Assembly (NCBI RefSeq): GCF_028816455.1 | Contig: NZ_CP118246.1 | Coordinates: 1,984,001-2,048,000, forward strand | Direction: 5' to 3' | Source: Devosia algicola | GTDB taxonomy: Bacteria > Pseudomonadota > Alphaproteobacteria > Rhizobiales > Devosiaceae | Length of the DNA: 64,000 nt | In this document: in pieces, positions 51,952 through 62,518 of the stretch | Position numbering within the stretch: position 1 is the first letter of the stretch | Layout: each line of letters begins with the position of its first letter | Translations under genes and position numbers: made by a program | The notes under the pieces: generated by a model | Database searches by the model: none | What the model saw: the letters and a program-made list of their open reading frames with translations, nothing else | Told to the model about the DNA's origin: nothing

Positions 51952-52983
51952 GCCCTATTTGATTTCGATAAGTGTATGATATTTATTAGATAATTTACAA
52001 AGGCATTGAGCCTTTTTGCCCCCAACTTGTGCCCCCACAATATCTTCTTTTGATGTAACGGAACCGCCTAAGTTGTGACGGTCGTCCACTCTTAACGCTA
52101 TTCCGTTGGGTGATCCATCATGACATTTCTCCCGACAGGCTGAACATCAGGTGAACCCCTCGCCTGCATACCTCTCAAATTGGCTGGCAAGGCTGCATGG
52201 CTGTGATAGGCATAGAGGCTACCCCTTTGGCCGTTTTAGGTTTTGCGCCACCAGGTGGCGTTTTTGCGCGTTTATTTGTTGCCGCGGGTTTTGAATCGGC
52301 TTAAAAGTGAATTCGATGATGGAAATCACGCCTCCGCGACTGCCCGGCGCACTTACGACTGGGGAGGAGCATGGCTTCGGCGGACTGGTCCGCTGGGGGA
52401 GTGGTTGGGCTTAGACCTAGCGTAAGCTATGGAGCGCATCATGCGAGTTGCATGTTCTATCCATCGACCTGTTTCTGTCCGGGACTACTGGCGGAAAAGA
52501 CCAGGACAGCGGGAGCACGTTTGCTCCCACTGCCGGAATCGGCCTTTACAGAGGCGGAGTCCCAAGAAGTCCTAATCTAGCAACTAGGAGGGCGCTGCTC
52601 GAAAGAGTGGGGCCTTTTTGTTCGCATTAAGCGACGACCAATTGGTAGTGCAAAACGTGCCGCGATGCAAGAGACTTAGTCTATAATCTTGCTTTTTCCA
52701 AAGATTTTAACTCTGCTATATATCGATAAAAATCTATTAATATCAAATACTTATATGCTAAAAACAAGTCCAGGCCTATTCGTTTTCGTTTGTCAAGTCC
52801 CAGACTGGTGCTGGTAATGAAATTCGGGCTTGATTCGACAATACTAAATTACTTTCATCGCAAGTCTTTCGTAGTTAACTGAATTTTTCTTCCAGACAAG
52901 CAGGCGCTAGGCTTTAGGGTTTTCAGTTAGCCAATGTGCTGCACCACCGGCATTGGACTTGCCCGGATTTAGTGGAGAGGCTT
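51952..52983. other. Gene-poor, partly AT-rich island downstream of tRNA-Ser
   Basis: About 1 kb with no convincing gene. It holds short open frames without homology, a terminator-like hairpin at 52246, the hairpin GGGAGCACGTTTGCTCCC at 52511-52528, and a strongly AT-rich part around 52640-52880 unlike its surroundings. It may be the remnant of an element integrated at the tRNA. I see no intact integrase and no clear repeat of the tRNA end. Confidence 0.45.
52246..52265 (+). terminator. Rho-independent terminator-like hairpin
   Basis: CGCCACCAGGTGGCG is a tight inverted repeat followed at once by five T residues. It has no gene of its own in the decayed island. Confidence 0.55.
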
Positions 52984-53385
52984 TCACTCTGTGATGGCCA
53001 TCATGGCCTCGAATGATGCCGGCGATTTATATCCCAATGCGGAGTGTCGCCGATGGGGATTGTAGAAGCCATCGATGTATCGGCCAAGGGCCAATTCTGC
53101 GGCTGCACGGGTCTGGAATATCGTTCTCCAGACCATTTCGCTTTTGATCGTCTTGAACACCGTCTCGACCATGGCATTGTCAAAACAATTTCCCTTGCCG
53201 CTCATCGAGGCGGTCATGCCGTGGGCCTTCAGCAGCTTCTGGTAGTCATGCGAACAATATTGACCGCCGCGGTCCGAATGATGGATCAGCCCAGGCATTG
53301 GCTGGCGTAGCGCAATTGCTCGTCGCAGGGCGTTCAGCGCCAGGCCTTTCTTCAGCCGGTCGCTCGTTGCCCAGCCTAGGTCCAC
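52984..53385 (-). mobile_element. IS3-family transposase fragment (C-terminal DDE part)
   Basis: Residues GLIHHSDRGGQYCSHDYQKL, MSGKGNCFDNAMVETVFK and FYNPHRRHSALGYKSPASFE are the second Asp and the Glu regions of an IS3-type integrase core. The reading begins at GWATSDRLKKGLALNALRRA; the upstream half and orfA are absent, and the sequence beyond 53390 is unrelated. The insertion is therefore a truncated remnant. No terminal inverted repeats could be identified. Confidence 0.85.
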
Positions 53386-53845
53386 TATTATACATCGACT
53401 TCAAGTCAGGTGACTGAGACCCCTGTAAGCCCACTTCGGTCGGCAATAGAAATATTTTGGCCAACGCGGTTCGTCTCTCTTACGAAGTCGTTCAGGGCCT
53501 TGAGGCCCAGATAGCGACCTTCATCGAGCATTGCAATCACCGGCGCTAGCCCCGGGGGTCTTGTGAGGCGGCCGGCATGGGGTTGCGCATGGGTCGTCGC
53601 CACTGCCGCGCTGGTAGGCGTAACAAATTGCACAAATTGCCCACTGGCATGATGACATAATAACTACGACGTGCTACTAGACGTCATGGCGGCGTACAGT
53701 TGCTGAAAACGGCCCAGCCTAGCTGGCCCAAAACATCAGTTTCTTACGGTGATCATTAAAATGATCGCACACCAACCGAATCAAGTTCTTTGGGTCCGCA
53801 TTCAAATAAAAAGTTCTGAAAAATGGATCGATTGAGGAGATCAAA
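53386..53845. other. Promoter region of dipeptide-type operon plus IS border
   Basis: 460 bases with no firm gene. A 75-codon leftward frame at 53406-53633 contains LAPVIAMLDEGRYLGLKALN, possibly a gene scrap left beside the IS fragment. An operator-like 21-mer lies at 53643-53663, ahead of the binding-protein gene. Confidence 0.45.
53643..53663 (+). promoter_or_regulatory. Shared 21-bp operator-like site, left copy
   Basis: ACTGGCATGATGACATA then ATAA. The same sequence, with one mismatch, occurs in the other orientation at 63484-63504. It lies about 180 bases upstream of the dipeptide-type binding-protein gene. The ACTGG-Y-AT start also resembles the sites at 30310 and 35210. Confidence 0.55.
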
Positions 53846-55417
53846 ATGAATTACAGATGGATTGGCATAGGCGCGATCGTGCTTTGTGTTGCAATGTCAT
53901 CGAGTTCGGCGTTTGCCGAAGGCGAATTGATTATTGCTGAGGCGCAAAGCCCAAATACATTGGACCCACAGGCAAATAACAATATCCCGACTGCCAGTAT
54001 CAGCTCGAATATATACGATACGCTGGTCGGCATGGATCGGGACATGAATGTTGTCCCGGCACTGGCCCTGAGCTGGGAAACGCCGGACGCAACCACGTGG
54101 GTATTCAAGTTGCGGCCTGACGTCAAATTCCACAATGGCGCGGATTTGACGGCTGAGGACGTAAAATTCTCGATTGATCGCGTGGCGAATTGGGAGCCAG
54201 AGGGTGGCTTTGGTGGCGTTGGCTATATCAGTTGCTGCATTGCCTCGACTTCGGTGGTTGACCCATTGACCATTGAAATCAAGACCAAGGAGCCATTTGG
54301 GGCGCTGCTTCGGTCGCTGCGCACCACTTTTATCATGAACAAGGAAAACACCGAAAAACTGATGGCCGATGGCGGCATCGAAGCGGTGAGCAATAGCCCG
54401 ATGGGCACAGGTGCCTTCAAGTTTGTCGAATGGATCAAGGGTGATCATATCTCGCTCGTGCGCAATGATGACTGGTGGGGTCCCGATGTCGGCATCGAAA
54501 AGCTGACTTTCCGCGAAATATCCAGTGAGCCGACGCGGGTAGCGGCACTGCTCTCGGGCGAAGTCGATATTGCATCCAATATTTCGCCTCAAAATGAAGC
54601 CCGGCTTCAGAGCAGTGACGGCGTCTCGTCGATTGCGGTCGAAGGCATGAGAACTGTCGGCTACCGCTTTGACGCCATTCGAGCACAAACCCCGGGCATC
54701 CCCGGCATGGACAATCCACTGCTGGACAGGCGGGTTCGGCAGGCGATAATCGAGTCTGTCGATGAAGACGCGATCATAAAAGTTGTCATGAATGGCAAGG
54801 CTACGATCAATACGCAGATGGCGGGACGTCAGCATCTGGGCTTCAATCCGCGTATCGAACGGCTCCCCTATGACCCGGAGCATGCCAAAACGTTGCTGGC
54901 GGAAGCCGGTTATGCCGATGGATTTCCACTGACCATCGATAGCACCAATAATCGCTATGTGAATGACGAACAGATCTGCCTGGCGGTTACCCAGATGATC
55001 ACCAAGATCGGTATCCAGGCAACGTGTCGTGGTCGGCCGGCTTCAGTCTTCGGGCCCGCCATCTACCAGCAAGGCGATGCGGGCGACGGTTCGATGTGGG
55101 TGTTCAGCCATGTAACACCCACCGCCGACATTTCAGGCAATCTTGAGTCGAATTTTCACAGCAACGACGGCACATTCGGTGCCTTCAATCCTGGCTATTC
55201 CAATGTTGCGGTCGACAGGCTGATTGAACTTTCCAATCAAACCACTGACCAGGATGACCGGCGTGCCTATCTGGAGGGTGCTGTTTCCTTGATCATGGAG
55301 GATGCGGTTTATCTTCCATTGCACTACCAGTTCGACATCTATGGCATGCGCGACAGCGTTCAGTGGGAACCCCGCGCTGACGGGTTCATGACAATGTCCG
55401 ATGCCACACTAAACTAA
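53846..55417 (+). CDS. Dipeptide-type ABC substrate-binding protein (family 5)
   Basis: 523 residues with GAGGAG upstream and a signal peptide cut near SAFAEG. Solute-binding family 5 features: NTLDPQANNNIPTASISSNI, WVFKLRPDVKFHNGADLTAE and MGTGAFKFVEWIKGD. Intact. First gene of an operon with two permeases, two ATPases and a deacylase, so the cargo may be an N-acylated amino acid, peptide or opine-like compound (inference). Confidence 0.92.
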   Translation: MNYRWIGIGAIVLCVAMSSSSAFAEGELIIAEAQSPNTLDPQANNNIPTASISSNIYDTLVGMDRDMNVVPALALSWETPDATTWVFKLRPDVKFHNGADLTAEDVKFSIDRVANWEPEGGFGGVGYISCCIASTSVVDPLTIEIKTKEPFGALLRSLRTTFIMNKENTEKLMADGGIEAVSNSPMGTGAFKFVEWIKGDHISLVRNDDWWGPDVGIEKLTFREISSEPTRVAALLSGEVDIASNISPQNEARLQSSDGVSSIAVEGMRTVGYRFDAIRAQTPGIPGMDNPLLDRRVRQAIIESVDEDAIIKVVMNGKATINTQMAGRQHLGFNPRIERLPYDPEHAKTLLAEAGYADGFPLTIDSTNNRYVNDEQICLAVTQMITKIGIQATCRGRPASVFGPAIYQQGDAGDGSMWVFSHVTPTADISGNLESNFHSNDGTFGAFNPGYSNVAVDRLIELSNQTTDQDDRRAYLEGAVSLIMEDAVYLPLHYQFDIYGMRDSVQWEPRADGFMTMSDATLN

Positions 55418-55501
55418 CCTCAGGACGCTCTAGCGTAATAGCGGTTCGCCCACGGGCGGGCCGCCTTCGACAATGCTTTGTCTGTATTGGGGTAATTTTG
55501 A

Positions 55502-56489
55502 ATGCTCATGTACCTGATCCGTCGGTTTTTACAGATGATCATTGTGCTGCTCGCTGTGTCTCTCGTCATTTTCGCGATGAACTATTTTGGCTCCGTCGAT
55601 CCGGTTTTTACGATGGTCGACATGAATGCGACTGCCCAGGAGATGGACGCGATGCGCCGTGCGATGGGCTTGGACCAGTCCATTGGTCTTCAGTACATTC
55701 ACTTTTTACGTGAGGTGCTGAACGGCAATCTTGGCGTGAGCTGGCGCCAGTCAACGCCGGTCCTGCAGATGATTTTCGAGCGGATGCCAGCTACATTGGA
55801 ACTGGTCATATTCTCGACAATTCTGTCGTTGGTCTTTGGCCTGTGTGGCGGTATTTATGCCTCGGTATATCCCAAGGCACCCGGCGCCCGTGGTTTGATG
55901 GGCCTGTCGATACTTGGAATATCGGTGCCGCAATTCTGGTTGGGGATCATGCTGATCCTGGTATTCTCCGTCATGTTGGGTTGGTTGCCTTCCTCGGGTC
56001 GTGGCGAAATTGTAACAATTTGGGGTTTGCGGTTTGGCTCTCTAACACTGGATGGGCTCAAACATCTGCTTTTGCCCGCCATATCCCTGTCAGTGGCCAC
56101 CACCGCCACGTTGATGCGCCTCCTGCGCACAACCATGAGGGAAGAGCCTGGCCTCCGATTATGTACGTTTCGCGCGCGCCAAGGGCCTGCCATCAGGGCA
56201 GGTAATTATGGCGCATGCCTTTCGAAACAGCCTGATTCCGGTGGTAACTTTTACCGGTCTGAATTTTGTGAACACCGTTGCCTATGCCGTGGTTACAGAG
56301 CAAATATTTGCCTGGCCCGGTATGGGAAAACTATTGATCGACTCGATCTATGTGAGCGACCGACCGGTTCTTATGGGTTATTTGCTGATCGTTGCGGTGA
56401 TGTTTTCACTCGTCAATCTCTTAACCGACGTAACCTACGCATTTCTCGACCCCCGGGTTCGTGTTCTGTCGACTGGATCAGCAAAATGA
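55502..56489 (+). CDS. Dipeptide-type ABC permease, DppB type (frameshifted as given)
   Basis: Repaired length about 328 residues, six membrane segments, starting MLMYLIRRFLQMIIVLLAVS. Removing one C from AGCCT at 56145-56149 gives the inner loop REELASDYVRFARAKGLPSG and continues through AHAFRNSLIPVVTFTGLNFV. Its stop overlaps the next permease start (ATGA at 56486). Confidence 0.85.
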
Positions 56490-57384
56490 CCGACGTACTT
56501 GCACTGTCCAGAAAATTTCGTGACAGCGATATCTGGTTCGACTTCAATCGCTCGGCAAGCGCTAAATTTGGCGCCATCGTCATTCTAATCATGCTGTTTG
56601 CCGCGATATTTGCACCATTGATCGCACCCCATAATCCTTATGATCTGATGAGCCTGCAGCTGCTGGACGCCTATAAACCCACCGCCTTTCAGCCGGGTGG
56701 CGACTGGAACTATCCGCTAGGGACCGATCAGCAGGGGCGCGATGTGTTGTCGGCAATCATTTACGGGCTTCGCGTGTCCGTACTGGTGGGGGTCGCCGGT
56801 GTTGTGATCTCGATGGTAGTTGGTGTCACGCTTGGGCTGATATCCGGCTATTACGGTGGCTGGGTTGATAGCGCGATCACGCAGATCGCGGAGATTGAGA
56901 CTCAGTATTCCTGCCATTCTGATCGCAATATTCATCATGGCTATATGGTCGCCGGGGGTGATCAACATCATCATAGCCATCGTGATTGTGGAATGGGTGC
57001 TTTATGCCCGAACCGTGCGCGGCAGCGTGCTGGTCGAAAAGGAACGTGGCTACATCGAGGCTGCAGAGTCGATTGGCGTGTCCACGAGTACCATACTGTC
57101 CAGGCATTTGCTGCCCAATGTGTTACCGCCGATCATTGTCATCGCCAATATCAGGTTTGGTTCAGTTATTATTCTCGAGGCGAGCCTTGTCGTTTCTCGG
57201 GGTGGGGGTGCCGGCAGAACAACCGTCTCTGGGGCGACTGATCCTGAATGGATATGAAATTCTGTTTTCTGGTTATTGGTGGGTTTCGGTTTTTCCCGGG
57301 CTGTCGCTGGTGCTGCTTGTCCTTGCGGTCAATCTGTTTGGCGACTGGCTTCGCGATACCCTCAACCCGAGGGTTGAGACATGA
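56486..57384 (+). CDS. Dipeptide-type ABC permease, DppC type (two frameshifts as given)
   Basis: Repaired length about 298 residues. The N-terminus has SAKFGAIVILIMLFAAIFAP and YPLGTDQQGRDVLSAIIYGL, typical of DppC. Removing one base from AGACT at 56898-56902 and from AGCCT at 57183-57187 restores IAEIELSIPAILIAIF and the C-terminal EASLSFLGVGVPAEQPSLGR. Overlaps the ATPase start by four bases. The AGACT site is the only one of the set with A as the extra base. Confidence 0.83.
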
Positions 57385-58356
57385 GCGATAACGGTTCCAT
57401 TCTGGATGTCCGAAATTTGACGCTTGAATTCCAACTCCGCCGTGGCAACCTGATTGGCGTCGACGATGTGAGTTTTTCGATGGGTGCGGGTGAAACGCTT
57501 GGGCTCGTCGGTGAATCGGGGGCGGGAAAATCTACGATTGCCTTTGCATTGACCAAGGCTCCTGGCTTCTGCGGGCAAAATCACCTCAGGCGAGGTTATC
57601 TTCAAAGGTGACGATCTACTGACGCTTACAGATGAGAAGCTCCGTCAAATTCGAGGCAACCGCATCTGCATGATTTTTCAGGATCCGATGTCGACGTTAA
57701 ATCCGGTTTACCGGGTCGGTCGCCAGATTGCCGAGGGGATAAAGTACCACCGGAAGCTATCGACAGCAGAGGCAATGTCGCGCGCCATCGACGCGATGCG
57801 GCAGGTTGGTATTCCCACGCCGGAGGCACGGGCGCAGGCTTATCCACATGAATTGAGTGGCGGCATGCAGCAGCGGGCAAGCATCGCGGCCGCACTTGCC
57901 ATGGAGCCCGATCTGCTTATCGCGGACGAACCTACGACCGCGCTGGACCCGACTATCCAGTCGCAAATTCTGGACTTGATGAGCCGTTTGAAAGATCAGC
58001 ATGGCACCGCGCTCATTTTGGTAACCCACAATCTGGCGATTCTGGCCGAAATTGCTGATCGTATCGCGGTCATGTACGCGGGCAGCATTATCGAAATCGG
58101 CAACAAGAATGATGTGCTGGACCGCCCAAAACATCCTTATACCAAGGGATTGATGGATTCGATTCCGACGACCGAGCAGCGTACCGGGCGCCTCTATCAA
58201 ATCCCGGGCGCCATGCCCAGCCTCGCCAATCTGCCAACCGGCTGCAAATTTATCGATCGATGTCAATTTGCCGATCCGGCGATTTGTTCGGTTAGACCCA
58301 AATTGACGACTTCGGCTAATGGGCAGGCGGTTGCCTGTCACAAGCCCCTTTGCTGA
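57381..58356 (+). CDS. Dipeptide-type ABC ATPase, DppD type (frameshifted as given)
   Basis: Repaired length about 324 residues. Walker A is GESGAGKST; removing one G from AGGCT at 57556-57560 gives [21 protein letters not shown]-loop [17 protein letters not shown], signature [16 protein letters not shown], Walker [14 protein letters not shown], and the C-terminal [15 protein letters not shown] cysteine motif of the oligopeptide group. Works with the second ATPase. Confidence 0.9.
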
Positions 58357-58372
58357 AGAAAGGTTGCGACAG

Positions 58373-59409
58373 ATGAGCGTAGTCAATGATGTGGCGTTGG
58401 AAGTCGCTGGCTTGCGAAAGCACTTCCAACTGAGTTCGGGGATCGGCCAAAACCTCAAGTGGCACGGTCCGGTGCCGCGCTGGGAGCCGCAGTTCGTGCC
58501 CGCCGTTGATGGTGTGGACCTGACGATTCGGCGGGGAGAGACATTCGCTGTTGTCGGCGAGAGCGGCTGCGGCAAAAGTACCCTGGCGCGCCTATTGATG
58601 CGTCTTGTGACGCCCGATGCCGGGCAGATCATCTTTCAGGGCGATGACATATCGCGGATCTCGCGCCGGGCGATGTTGCCGTATCGGCAGCACATGCAGA
58701 TGGTGTTCCAGAACCCGTATGGTTCAGTCAATCCGCGCCTGAAAGTTGCCGACATTATCGGCGAGCCTCTCAGGGTGCATCGATCGGCGGCCAATGAACA
58801 ATCCAGAGGTTCGTTTGGACGCAAGATATCGATAAGCGAGCGTGTTGCTGAAGTTAGTCGGGAATGCGGTCTGGACCCGGCGCACGGCAACAGATATCCA
58901 CATCAGTTTTCCGGGGGCAACGCCAACGCATCGTCATTGCCCGCGCCCTGGTGACCAAGTCGTCATTTCTGGTTTTGGACGAGCCGGTGTCGGCGCTGGA
59001 CGTGTCGGTCCAGGCCCAGGTGCTCAATTTACTCATCGATCTTCAGCGCGAACGGGATTTGACCTATCTGTTCATTTCGCACGATCTGTCGGTGGTCAGG
59101 AACATCGCCTCGCGCGTCGGGGTGATGTATATGGGCCAATTTTGTGAAATCGCCGACGTATCGGAAATTTTCGCGCGTCCGCGGCATCATTACACCCATG
59201 CGCTATTCGAAGCGGTACCCAAAATGGCGCGGCGAAGTCGACCCAAAGTTGCGGTGTTGGGGGAAGCGCCCAATGCGGCTGCGATCCCTTCGGGATGTCG
59301 GTTTCATCCAAGATGCCCTGCGGCGCAGCACAAATGTACGATCGAAAAACCGGTGCTTCGCACGTTGTCGAAAAGCCATCAGGTAGCCTGCCACTATCCA
59401 ATTGATTGA
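58373..59409 (+). CDS. Dipeptide-type ABC ATPase, DppF type (frameshifted as given)
   Basis: Repaired length about 345 residues. Walker A GESGCGKST, Q-loop MVFQNPYGSVNPRLKVADII, signature SGGQRQRIVIARAL after repair, Walker B FLVLDEPVSALDV, and the final CRFHPRCPAAQHKC. Here the fault is a lost base: the G run at 58913-58917 needs one more G. It is therefore a different error class from its neighbours. Confidence 0.9.
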
Positions 59410-59448
59410 CCAATACACAATCACAAAAGCAAATGTGAAAGGGACAAG

Positions 59449-60456
59449 ATGTCCGCCACCACGACTCTTCATACCAAGATTGATTTCGACAAGGACGGCC
59501 ACCAGGCCGGGTTTCTGAACTTGCCATTTTCACCGCACACCGACGCCTGGGGCGTGGTGCCGATACCAATGGCGGTGCTCAAAAACGGGACGGGGCCGAC
59601 GGTGCTTCTCGTTGGCGGCATTCATGGCGATGAATATGAGGGGCCGATTGTCATGGGTGAGATCATCCGTGACTGGGACCCAAAAATGATCGAGGGTCGG
59701 TTGATCGTCTTGCCAGCACTCAATCTTCCTGCGGTTCTCGCCGGAAACCGCATGTCGCCGCTGGACGACAAGAACATGAACAGATGCTTCCCGGGTGATC
59801 CCTCGAGTAGCCCGACCTATCAGATCACGCACTATCTCGATTCAGTTATCATGCCAATGTGTGATGCCTTCCTGGACCTGCACTCGGGCGGCAGCTCGCT
59901 GGATGTTGCAACCTCGTGCATGGTGTACTGCCCGTCGGACCCGGATCTGAATGCCAAGACGATGGCGGCAAACATTGCCTTCAATGCGCCATTGACGGTT
60001 GTGAATCGTCATCCCTCGGACAATGGCGGTGGCTCGCTCAATTCGTCGCGCAAGCGTGGACTGATCTCTGTTGGCACGGAAATGGGACGGGCGGGCAGCG
60101 TGTCGATTGACGATGTCGCGGTGTGTCGCAACGGCGTCAGGAACGTGCTGGCACATCTGGGTGTCATTGATCAATCGGAGGCGGGTGACAAAACGTCGAT
60201 CAAAACGCGTCTGGTTCATATTCCTGGTCAGGATGGGCATCACTACGCACCCGAGAACGGCGTTTTCGAGCCGTTCCATGCCCTCTATTCGGCGGTTGAG
60301 GCAGGGCAACCGGCAGGCCGCGTGCATTTTCTGGACGATCCGAGGAAGGAACCGGTTCTGGTCAGATACCAAGTATCGGGGATACTATTCTGTCGGCGAG
60401 CGCCGGGGCTGGTCGTACGTGGCAATAATATCGCCATTGTCGTGCAAGATGAGTAA
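59449..60456 (+). CDS. Succinylglutamate desuccinylase/aspartoacylase-family deacylase (DoeB-like)
   Basis: 335 residues. Zinc carboxypeptidase-like M14 fold with VGGIHGDEYEGPIVMGEII (His and Glu ligands), NMNRCFPGDPSSSPTYQ and DAFLDLHSGGSSLDVA (third ligand His). It resembles DoeB-type N-acetyl-diaminobutyrate deacetylases and related aspartoacylases. Last gene of the dipeptide-type operon; it probably deacylates the imported compound in the cytoplasm (inference). Confidence 0.85.
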   Translation: MSATTTLHTKIDFDKDGHQAGFLNLPFSPHTDAWGVVPIPMAVLKNGTGPTVLLVGGIHGDEYEGPIVMGEIIRDWDPKMIEGRLIVLPALNLPAVLAGNRMSPLDDKNMNRCFPGDPSSSPTYQITHYLDSVIMPMCDAFLDLHSGGSSLDVATSCMVYCPSDPDLNAKTMAANIAFNAPLTVVNRHPSDNGGGSLNSSRKRGLISVGTEMGRAGSVSIDDVAVCRNGVRNVLAHLGVIDQSEAGDKTSIKTRLVHIPGQDGHHYAPENGVFEPFHALYSAVEAGQPAGRVHFLDDPRKEPVLVRYQVSGILFCRRAPGLVVRGNNIAIVVQDE

Positions 60457-60527
60457 TGTCTCCTGGTCAACCGTCGTCGGCTGCCCGCAGCAACGCACCA
60501 GCGACAGTGTCGAAACTGCGTGCTCTG

Positions 60528-61307
60528 TCAGGGCATTATCAGGCCGCCATTGACCTCAATAGTCTGGCCGATGATATAGCCTGACAGGGTTGCCGAGGCG
60601 AGGAAAAGATAGGCGCCGACGCAATCTTCGGGCACACCGATACGGCCTTGTGGAATGGCTTTTTCCAAGGCGTCGAGCTGGGCTTTGGTTGAATAGCGCT
60701 CATGAAATGGCGTGTTGATGACGCCCGGCGATACAGCGTTGACCCGAATGCCGAACGGGATCAGTTCCTTGGCCATGCCGCGCGTAACATTGGTAATGAA
60801 GGCCTTGGATGAGCCATAAAGACCCGCGCCGCCGCTTGCCCCATTGCGCCCCCCAACTGAGGTTGTGTTGATGATGAACCCGCCCCGGGTTTTCAAGTGT
60901 GTGATCGCGGCCTTGCTGGCCGACAACACCGAACGCACATTGAGATCCAATATGGCGTCGTAGGTCACGTCGGTCCATTCCTCATAGGGTTGGCGGGTGA
61001 CGATGCCGCCGGCATTGTTGATCAATCCGTCCAACCGACCAAAAGTTTTGGCGGTACTTTCGACAGCGCGTGCCAACTCGCCTGGCCTGGTAGCATCGGC
61101 TTGTATCAGGGACACGGTCCCGCCGGTGGCCTCAATTTCTGCGCCAATCGCCCGTGCGGCAGTTCCGCTACTATTATAGTGTAGACCTACTCGCGCGCCT
61201 TGCGCTGCAAATGCTTTGGCCAGAGCGGCACCGATCCCGGTGGAGGCGCCGGTGATAAGCACTGCGGTGCCCGATATATCGGGAATGGTTGGTCGGGTTG
61301 GTGACAT
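60528..61307 (-). CDS. SDR-family oxidoreductase
   Basis: 259 residues from an ATG at 61307 with AGGAAG upstream. Cofactor motif TGASTGIGAALAKAFA, structural NNAGG, and catalytic Ser followed by YGSSKAF (Y-x-x-x-K); it ends SGYIIGQTIEVNGGLIMP. Classical short-chain dehydrogenase, often acting on sugar or polyol substrates in such clusters. Convergent with the deacylase gene. Confidence 0.9.
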   Translation of the reverse strand: MSPTRPTIPDISGTAVLITGASTGIGAALAKAFAAQGARVGLHYNSSGTAARAIGAEIEATGGTVSLIQADATRPGELARAVESTAKTFGRLDGLINNAGGIVTRQPYEEWTDVTYDAILDLNVRSVLSASKAAITHLKTRGGFIINTTSVGGRNGASGGAGLYGSSKAFITNVTRGMAKELIPFGIRVNAVSPGVINTPFHERYSTKAQLDALEKAIPQGRIGVPEDCVGAYLFLASATLSGYIIGQTIEVNGGLIMP

Positions 61308-61422
61308 CGGTGCTTCCTGGTTAAGGCTATCAAGTCTGACTTTGGACATAGTTGCTGGTGGATTTTGGGTTTGGTGGGGCGCGCCATTAACCAACAAATT
61401 TTCTTGGCCACGCCTCGTAGTA

Positions 61423-62448
61423 TCAAAGACCTGGCCGCACAGTCGTCCCTGATTTGGCTCCTTCATAGGCCGCCTCTACCAGTGCAATTGTCTTGAGGTT
61501 ATCGTGTCCGGAGGTCGCGGGGGCTGTTCCCAAGCGCAGACATTGGACCCAATGTTTTTGGATATTCAGCACGCTCTCCTGGATATTATGCCATGGTCGC
61601 TCTGCCCACGGCAGCAAGAAGGGTGAAACGTCGGCGCGCGACGTTCCTTCTGAATCCACGACGGTCAGTGAAAAGTCCCTGTCGAGACGCAGGCTTCCCT
61701 TCTCGCCTTCAATCTCCATAAGGGTTTGGGGGAATCGATCGAACTCGGGTCGGCTCGCGAACGAGCAATCGACCACAGATGTTGCGCCGGCGGCGTGGGA
61801 CATCAGCATTGTTGCCACGTCCTCGCCTCTGATCGTATTATTGATCCGCTGTACGCTGGTGGCAATGGTAGTCACCTCGCCGAGCAGAAAGCGGGCGACA
61901 TCGAGCAGGTGGATGCCGGTGTCTTCGATGATGAATCGATCACCCTCCGCCAGATATGGCTGACCGGCATAAACGTCATAGCCTGTCCGGAAGCTGAAGC
62001 GGGCCCAAAATGGGCGTCCAATGCGATCTGATGCCAACATATTTTTAACGGCCAAAATTGGTGTCTGCCAGCGGAAGTTTTCATGCACCATCAGCGGCAC
62101 CCCCGCCGCATTGCATGTGGCCACCACGGCACGTGCATCGTGCAAGGATGTGGCAAATGGCTTTTGACAGATCACCGGCATTTTGTGATCTGCCGCCAAC
62201 TCCACTAATGTTCGATGGCTTGATACCGTAGTGGCAATATCGACGAAATCGAGTTGTTCTCTCGCCAACATCTCTGCCGCATCTTGATATCTTGCTGCAA
62301 TGGCAAACCGGTCGCCCATCTTGTTTAGGCGTTCAGGATTGCGATCACAGATGGCGACGATTTCGACGTCCTCGATGTCGTGCCAGGCATTGAGTTGATT
62401 GACGGCGAAAAATCCGACACCAATCATGGCGCCTCTTAGCTTGCTCAA
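61423..62448 (-). CDS. Gfo/Idh/MocA-family oxidoreductase
   Basis: 341 residues. The start is probably TTG at 62448, because GGGAGGA lies just upstream; the ATG at 62427 is an alternative. It begins SKLRGAMIGVGFFAVNQLNA and has MPVICQKPFATSLHDARAVV with the conserved KP lysine and YLAEGDRFIIEDTGIHLLDV in the C-terminal domain. NAD(P)-dependent sugar or inositol-type dehydrogenase. In a leftward run with the ApnO-like and SDR genes. Confidence 0.87.
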   Translation of the reverse strand: MSKLRGAMIGVGFFAVNQLNAWHDIEDVEIVAICDRNPERLNKMGDRFAIAARYQDAAEMLAREQLDFVDIATTVSSHRTLVELAADHKMPVICQKPFATSLHDARAVVATCNAAGVPLMVHENFRWQTPILAVKNMLASDRIGRPFWARFSFRTGYDVYAGQPYLAEGDRFIIEDTGIHLLDVARFLLGEVTTIATSVQRINNTIRGEDVATMLMSHAAGATSVVDCSFASRPEFDRFPQTLMEIEGEKGSLRLDRDFSLTVVDSEGTSRADVSPFLLPWAERPWHNIQESVLNIQKHWVQCLRLGTAPATSGHDNLKTIALVEAAYEGAKSGTTVRPGL

Positions 62449-62518
62449 GGCATATCCTCCCAGGTGGTGACTGAAGGCACGCAAGCGTCTTCTGTCACGT
62501 TCCACTGTCGACGTTCGG

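Noticed and set aside
51684..52040. A 118-codon leftward frame across tRNA-Ser
   Set aside because: It reads through the tRNA on the opposite strand and has no homology; a chance frame.
53406..53633. A 75-codon leftward frame beside the IS3 fragment
   Set aside because: No ribosome site and no recognisable family; it may be a gene scrap. Mentioned only in the intergenic entry.
55502..57241. A single 579-residue open frame covering both Dpp-type permeases
   Set aside because: It is out of frame in the middle and at the end. Repair of the AGCT sites gives two ordinary permeases with an ATGA overlap, so this is not a fusion.
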